A stretch of 43,441 nucleotides of DNA, from contig NZ_SPQK01000027.1 in the NCBI RefSeq assembly GCF_004570875.1, positions 1 through 43,441 on the forward strand, in the 5' to 3' direction. The translations under genes and the position numbers were made by a program. Shown piece after piece: positions 40,004 through 43,441 of the stretch. Each line of letters opens with the position of its first letter. Position 1 is the stretch's first letter. Under the pieces are notes generated by a model, which worked only from the letters and a program-made list of their open reading frames with translations, was not told the origin of the DNA and made no database searches. This DNA comes from Blastococcus sp. CT_GayMR16. Lineage in GTDB: Bacteria > Actinomycetota > Actinomycetes > Mycobacteriales > Geodermatophilaceae.

Positions 40004-40627
40004 TTAGGACCCCGGCAGCAGGTGCTCGCTGGGTGGGCCCAGCGGCAGGTCGGGATAGATGCGGTCCCGCAGGTCGATCAGCTCCAGTTGCTCCGCCAGC
40101 AGCCAGGCGGCATTCATCGGCCACATGACGAGCCAGAGCCACACCCCGTAGGCCTCGCCGACGAACGCCGCCCGGTCGTCGGAGGTCGGGATGGCCCACA
40201 GCGGCGCGTGCTGGCCGGCCGCCTTGACGTCGACCGAGGACGGGCCGTCGATGACGTCGCCGGGGTCGAGGCCGGGGAGTCCGGCGTACCCGCAGCCCAC
40301 GCCCGTGCCCGGTTCCTCGGCGACCAGCACGAGTTCCGCCGAGCCGCCCAGCGGCGCGGGGCCGGCGCAGTCGACGACGATCGCCCGGGCGCCGGGCTCT
40401 CCGCCCCAGGCCAGGCCGGTCACCGACCAGCCGGCCGGCATGGGGTCGGGCACCCACGCCGGGACCCGGGCGTCCGCGGTCACCGCGGACAGGGCGTCGT
40501 GGGCGACCAGGACCGTGTGATGCAGCGGCGTGACCGCGCCGTGCAGGTGGCACCACGCCTGCGCCGTCGCGCCCGGCCGCACCACCAGTTGCTCGCCGCA
40601 ACGGGGGCAGACCGGCGACACGCTCAT
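40004..40627 (-). CDS. DUF6758-like protein
   Basis: 207 residues from ATG 40627. The N-terminus has a treble-clef or ribbon-like CPRCGEQL with a second site AWCHLHG, probably zinc-bound. The middle is beta-rich (SVTGLAWGGEPGARAIVVDC, SAELVLVAEEPGTGVGCGYAG). The C-terminus (GVWLWLVMWPMNAAWLLAEQLELIDLRDRIY) is aromatic-rich and may associate with the membrane. It appears to be the actinobacterial DUF6758 family that often sits near PHP phosphoesterase genes. Function unknown. Confidence 0.72.
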   Translation of the reverse strand: MSVSPVCPRCGEQLVVRPGATAQAWCHLHGAVTPLHHTVLVAHDALSAVTADARVPAWVPDPMPAGWSVTGLAWGGEPGARAIVVDCAGPAPLGGSAELVLVAEEPGTGVGCGYAGLPGLDPGDVIDGPSSVDVKAAGQHAPLWAIPTSDDRAAFVGEAYGVWLWLVMWPMNAAWLLAEQLELIDLRDRIYPDLPLGPPSEHLLPGS

Positions 40628-40725
40628 CGGGTGACACCGTCCTGTGACCGCACGAAATCGTCAAGCGGGACGCCCCGGGGCGCGTGCTTTTCGGAGGCGC
40701 GGCGTGGCTGAAGGCGTGGGATCCG

Positions 40726-40731
40726 TAGCGT
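40726..40731 (+). promoter_or_regulatory. -10 box, leaderless promoter of the Nudix gene
   Basis: TAGCGT ends exactly 7 bases before ATG 40739. The upstream GTG (40730) falls inside the box, so it cannot be the start if this promoter is used. Confidence 0.55.
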
Positions 40732-40738
40732 GTCGCGC

Positions 40739-41197
40739 ATGCCTCCCCCCGGCGCGGACCACCGTGCTGAGGACGCCGGTGAGGACACCGCGCCGCCGGT
40801 CGTCGTGCGGTGCGTCGGAGCGGTGGTGCACGACGCCGCCGGCCGCCTGCTGCTCATCCAGCGGGGCCACGACCCGCACCGGGGCCTCTGGTCGCTGCCC
40901 GGAGGGCGGATCGAGCCCGGAGAGTCGCCGGAGGAGGCCGTGGTGCGGGAAGTGCGCGAGGAGACCGGCCTGGAGGTGGTGCCCCGGCGACCGGTCGGAC
41001 GCGTGACGATCCCCGGCGACCGCGTCGTGTTCGACGTCGTCGACTTCGCCTGCACGCTCACCGGCGCAGGGCAGAGCCCGGTCCCGGGTGACGACGCCGC
41101 CGCCAGCCTGTTCGCCGACGCCGCGACGCTCCAGGGGCTCCCCTGCACGCCGGGGCTCGTCGAGACCCTGCGCGGCTGGGGCGTCCTTCCCGGCTGA
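40739..41197 (+). CDS. Nudix hydrolase (MutT-like)
   Basis: 152 residues from ATG 40739. Nudix box: GGRIEPGESPEEAVVREV then REETGLEV, with LLLIQRGHDPHRGLWSLP before it, as in MutT/ADP-ribose pyrophosphatase-like enzymes. The N-terminal ~20 residues are acidic and disordered. It hydrolyses a nucleoside diphosphate linked to another moiety; substrate not determined by the sequence. It converges on the MaoC gene with 31 bases between. Confidence 0.92.
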   Translation: MPPPGADHRAEDAGEDTAPPVVVRCVGAVVHDAAGRLLLIQRGHDPHRGLWSLPGGRIEPGESPEEAVVREVREETGLEVVPRRPVGRVTIPGDRVVFDVVDFACTLTGAGQSPVPGDDAAASLFADAATLQGLPCTPGLVETLRGWGVLPG

Positions 41198-41228
41198 CCG
41201 TCGCCGGACATGCCCGCCGGGCCGCGGC

Positions 41229-41735
41229 TCAGCGACGCGTGGGTTCCGGACGGCCCGGCTGCTCGCCGCCCCGGGCGTCGCCGTAGGAGCGCTTGGGCAC
41301 CATCACCTTCCGGCGGAAGATGCAGACGATCGTGCCGTCCTGGTTGTAGCCGATGGTCTCGACGTAGACCACTCCGCGGTCGTCCTTGGACTTCGACTCG
41401 GTCTTGTCGAGGACGGTGGTCTCGCCATAGATCGTGTCGCCGTGGAAGGTCGGCGCGACGTGCCGCAGCGACTCGACCTCGAGGTTGGCGATCGCCTTGC
41501 CCGACACATCGGGGACGCTCATGCCGAGCAGCAGCGAGTAGATGTAGTTGCCCACCACCACGTTCTTGCCGAAGTCGGTGGTCTTCTCTGCGTAGTTCAC
41601 ATCCAGGTGCAGCGGGTGGTGGTTCATCGTGAGCAGGCAGAACAGGTGGTCGTCGTACTCGGTGACGGTCTTGCCGGGCCAGTGCTTGTAGACGGCCCCG
41701 ACCTCGAACTCCTCGTAGTACCGACCGAACTGCAT
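41229..41735 (-). CDS. MaoC-like hotdog-fold dehydratase
   Basis: 168 residues from ATG 41735, behind GGGAG. The hydratase-2 region reads LTMNHHPLHLDVNYAEK, with NPLHxD changed to HPLHLD but the His and Asp positions kept, then FGKNVVVGNYIYSLL. It resembles MaoC/mesaconyl-CoA hydratase-like enzymes that hydrate enoyl-CoA thioesters. The C-terminal ~20 residues are polar and disordered. No acyl-CoA genes are adjacent, so the substrate cannot be inferred. Confidence 0.88.
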   Translation of the reverse strand: MQFGRYYEEFEVGAVYKHWPGKTVTEYDDHLFCLLTMNHHPLHLDVNYAEKTTDFGKNVVVGNYIYSLLLGMSVPDVSGKAIANLEVESLRHVAPTFHGDTIYGETTVLDKTESKSKDDRGVVYVETIGYNQDGTIVCIFRRKVMVPKRSYGDARGGEQPGRPEPTRR

Positions 41736-41875
41736 GTGCTCGCTCCCGACCTCGGCGCAGAAGACGGCTCACCGACGTACCTGAGCAGCCCGCCCCCAAC
41801 CGCGGGGCCGACCGCCCACGACGAAGCGGCGGTGACCCGTCTGGACGGGCGTTGATCTTACGGACGGCCCGCGCG

Positions 41876-41948
41876 GACGCTTCCCGAGGCGTCCGAGCGA
41901 CGACGCCGGCCCTCCCCGCGAGCCGCCCCGCGGTCCGCGGGGCGGCTC
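41876..41948. terminator. Two terminator-like hairpins after the WXG100 gene
   Basis: Arms 41920-41933 (GAGCCGCCCCGCGG) and 41935-41948 pair perfectly, 6 bases after the WXG100 stop. A second hairpin GGACGC...GCGTCC spans 41876-41895. The rest of the 219-base gap to MaoC (41736-41875) shows only promoter-sized sequence and nothing I can name. Confidence 0.7.
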
Positions 41949-41954
41949 CCCGGG

Positions 41955-42248
41955 TCAGATCATCGAGCCGATGCGCGCCGCCATGTCCGCCTCGTGCTGC
42001 TGGTACGAGCTCGCCACGCTCGTGAGCAGCGTGCCCATGCCGGTCAGCGCGTCACTGACACCCTGCGCCGAGAGCCGCCACTGCTCGTAGAGCTCGGTGA
42101 ACTGCACCGCGGCCTGGCTGTCGGTCCAGCCGTCGAGCACCGAGGTGTTGATGCCGCTGGACAGGCTGGCGTGCCGGGCTGCTGTGTCGGCAGCCTCGCT
42201 GCGGCACTGCCCGGCCATCATCTGCAGGGTTGCGATATCGACCTTCAC
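41955..42248 (-). CDS. WXG100 (ESX/type VII secretion) protein with WTD turn
   Basis: 97 residues from GTG 42248, behind GGAGGAGG. Two helices with a central turn GWTDSQAAVQF, in which the usual WxG is WTD, and a C-terminal SYQQHEADMAA containing the YxxxD/E secretion signal (YQQHE). Size and helical pattern are those of EsxA/B-like secreted proteins, usually exported as helical-hairpin dimers; no partner gene is visible here. Divergent from an FHA-FtsK/EccC-like gene, which would supply the motor. Confidence 0.85.
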   Translation of the reverse strand: MKVDIATLQMMAGQCRSEAADTAARHASLSSGINTSVLDGWTDSQAAVQFTELYEQWRLSAQGVSDALTGMGTLLTSVASSYQQHEADMAARIGSMI

Positions 42249-42287
42249 GGGTCCTCCTCCGATCCGGGTCCCTCCCGGTCGCGGCGA

Positions 42288-42293
42288 ACGCTA
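42288..42293 (-). promoter_or_regulatory. Likely -10 box of the WXG100 gene
   Basis: TAGCGT on the minus strand, ~40 bases before the GTG start; no convincing -35 is seen. Confidence 0.4.
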
Positions 42294-42320
42294 GGACGCC
42301 CCGCCCGGGTCGTCCCGGAG

Positions 42321-42347
42321 TTGTCCACAGGCTCCCGGTTGTCCACA
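42321..42347 (+). promoter_or_regulatory. Pair of DnaA-box-like sequences
   Basis: TTGTCCACA at 42321-42329 and again at 42339-42347, each followed by GG, as direct repeats 18 bases apart. TTGTCCACA is the preferred DnaA box of high-GC actinobacteria. They lie in the WXG100/FHA-FtsK intergenic region. There is no dnaA, dnaN or AT-rich unwinding region near, so this is not the origin. Confidence 0.6.
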
Positions 42348-42399
42348 GGTTCGCGGCTCGTGCCCTCCGGCCCCCGGCCTCGCCAGCCACGATGCCCCG

Positions 42400-43441
42400 G
42401 TGACCCACCCCCAGGTGACCGATGCGTCGCCGCCCGACACGGCGTCGCCGCACGCCCGGCGGACCTGGACGCTGTCCACCGGCGCACGGAGCGTCGACGT
42501 CGAGGTGAGCGCGGCAGACCGCGACCGGCTGTGCGACGTCCTGCCCTCGCTCGGGGCAGCGCTCGGGCGTCCGCCGGCGGGGCTGTGGTCCGCGTCGACC
42601 CGCCTGCCCGACGACCTCCCGCTGAGCGCCCCCCAACTGGCACACGGGGTGGTCCTCGGAGTCGACGGCCCCGTACCGGGGGCCGACCGGCGGGCTCGGT
42701 CGAGCGCTCTGGAGCTGCGCGTCGTCGGCGGTCCGGACGCGGGGCGGGCCGTCCCGCTCGGCCAGGGCCGGCACGTGGTGGGCCGTGGCAGCGACGTGAA
42801 CGTGCGTCTCGACGACCCCGACGTGTCCCGGCGACACGTGGTGGTCCAGGTGGGCGGCGGGTCGATCACCGTCGCCGATCTCGGGTCCACCAACGGCAGC
42901 CGCCTCGACGACGACGAACTCGACGAGCAGCCGCGGAACTGGGCCACCGGAGCGATCCTGCGTCTGGGCGCGAGCTCGGTGACCGTCACCGGCCCCGGCG
43001 GCGCCGCCGCGGCGCTCGAACCCGGCCCGGCGGGCCGGATGCGGCTGCGCCCCACCCCGCGCATGAGCAGTCCCGCCCCGGAGATCGAGATCCCGTTCCC
43101 GCGCCCACCGGCTGCCCCGCCGCGCCGCCGCCTGGCCTGGGTGGCAGTGGCGCTTCCGGCGGTCGGCGGAGTGCTCATGGCGTGGTTGCTGCACACGCCC
43201 ACGTTCCTGTTCTTCGCGCTGCTCAGTCCGATCGTCGCACTGGGCACCTGGCTCTCCGAGCGCTTCTCGGGCCGCCGGAGCGGGCGCCGGGACGCCGCCA
43301 CCCACGCCGTCGAGGTGCTGGCCGCGGAGCGTGCGCTGGCCGACGCGGTGGCCACCGACGTCCGTGCGACGGAGACAGCCCGGCCCGACCTCGCCGCGCT
43401 CGCCGCCGCGGCGCGGCGGCGGACCCAGCTGTTGTGGAGCC
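42400..43441 (+). CDS. FHA-domain FtsK/EccC-like type VII secretion protein (3' end outside window)
   Basis: An open frame from GTG 42400 runs off the window (347 complete codons seen). Residues 1-100 are variable. Residues ~105-198 form an FHA domain: HVVGRGSDVNVRLDD, VSRRHVVVQ, DLGSTNGSRL. Two membrane helices follow (~246-285: WVAVALPAVGGVLMAWLL and FLFFALLSPIVALGTWL). After these begins an Arg/Ala-rich segment (SGRRSGRRDAATHAVEVLAAE), as in FtsK/SpoIIIE and EccC proteins before their ATPase domains. FHA domains bind phosphothreonine, so kinase control of export is likely. The ATPase part is inferred, not seen. No ribosome site precedes the GTG. Confidence 0.75.
   Translation, partial: MTHPQVTDASPPDTASPHARRTWTLSTGARSVDVEVSAADRDRLCDVLPSLGAALGRPPAGLWSASTRLPDDLPLSAPQLAHGVVLGVDGPVPGADRRARSSALELRVVGGPDAGRAVPLGQGRHVVGRGSDVNVRLDDPDVSRRHVVVQVGGGSITVADLGSTNGSRLDDDELDEQPRNWATGAILRLGASSVTVTGPGGAAAALEPGPAGRMRLRPTPRMSSPAPEIEIPFPRPPAAPPRRRLAWVAVALPAVGGVLMAWLLHTPTFLFFALLSPIVALGTWLSERFSGRRSGRRDAATHAVEVLAAERALADAVATDVRATETARPDLAALAAAARRRTQLLWS

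Noticed and set aside
40730-40738. GTG 40730 as start of the Nudix gene
   Set aside because: It lies within the TAGCGT -10 box; ATG 40739 has the leaderless spacing.
42321-42347. Possible replication origin
   Set aside because: Only two DnaA boxes, no AT-rich unwinding region, and no dnaA, dnaN, gyrB or rpmH nearby.

Overview
The window is about 74% GC by eye and reads as a chromosomal segment of an actinobacterium. A WhiB7 regulator, mycoredoxin, AdnAB, MoeZ, TANNNT-type -10 boxes with leaderless starts, a WXG100 protein and SigR-type promoters all point that way. Gene content and dispersed repeats fit Geodermatophilaceae (Blastococcus, Geodermatophilus or Modestobacter) best; this family-level call is inference. 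The order ABC1 kinase - whiB7 - uvrD2 - mrx1 - nudC - adnB/adnA - alkyltransferase-like - moeZ - DUF3152 - TetR - DUF3107 - ferritin-like - DEAD-box helicase - beta-propeller follows, as far as I recall it, the Mycobacterium tuberculosis block around Rv3197-Rv3212.

Layout. 1-2.1 kb: the 3' part of a TOMM-type cyclodehydratase-like gene and an ABC1 kinase. 2.2-5.5 kb (minus strand): whiB7 with a full regulatory leader (autoregulated-looking promoter, upstream ORF, intrinsic terminator), a 54-residue ORF downstream of it, and uvrD2. 5.5-7.3 kb (plus): mycoredoxin behind a SigR-like promoter, an ANTAR protein and a uridine-kinase-like protein with a broken P-loop. 7.3-11 kb (minus): an overlapping operon of an M16 peptidase pair and nudC. 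11-17 kb: DUF2510 protein, PrmC-like methyltransferase, Ser/Thr kinase coupled to an M20 peptidase, alpha/beta hydrolase. 17-23.6 kb: adnA-adnB helicase-nucleases. 23.6-27.5 kb: alkyltransferase-like protein, DinB-like protein, LtrA, MoeZ. 27.7-34.9 kb: DUF3152 metzincin-like protein, hydrolase, TetR, DUF3107, ferritin-like protein, DEAD-box helicase, beta-propeller membrane protein. 35-37.2 kb: a guanidine-III riboswitch controlling an SMR exporter, then a hydrolase/MpaB pair. 37.2-41.7 kb: RecB-like nuclease, PHP phosphoesterase, PH-domain protein, small membrane protein, DUF6758, Nudix, MaoC. 41.9-43.4 kb: the edge of an ESX-like locus with a WXG100 protein divergent from an FHA-domain FtsK/EccC-like protein that runs off the window, with two DnaA-box-like sequences between them.

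How the parts work together. Several genes serve DNA repair (uvrD2, adnAB, alkyltransferase-like, RecB-like) and thiol or antibiotic stress (whiB7, mycoredoxin, moeZ). The most unusual signal is outside the genes. One repeat family sits 20-30 bp after stop codons in four places and forms an 87-bp tandem array in one. A second, palindromic family lies on two operon junctions and is translated into the N-termini of the downstream proteins. A nested cruciform accompanies one copy of the first family.

I found no tRNA, rRNA, transposase, CRISPR array or prophage gene.
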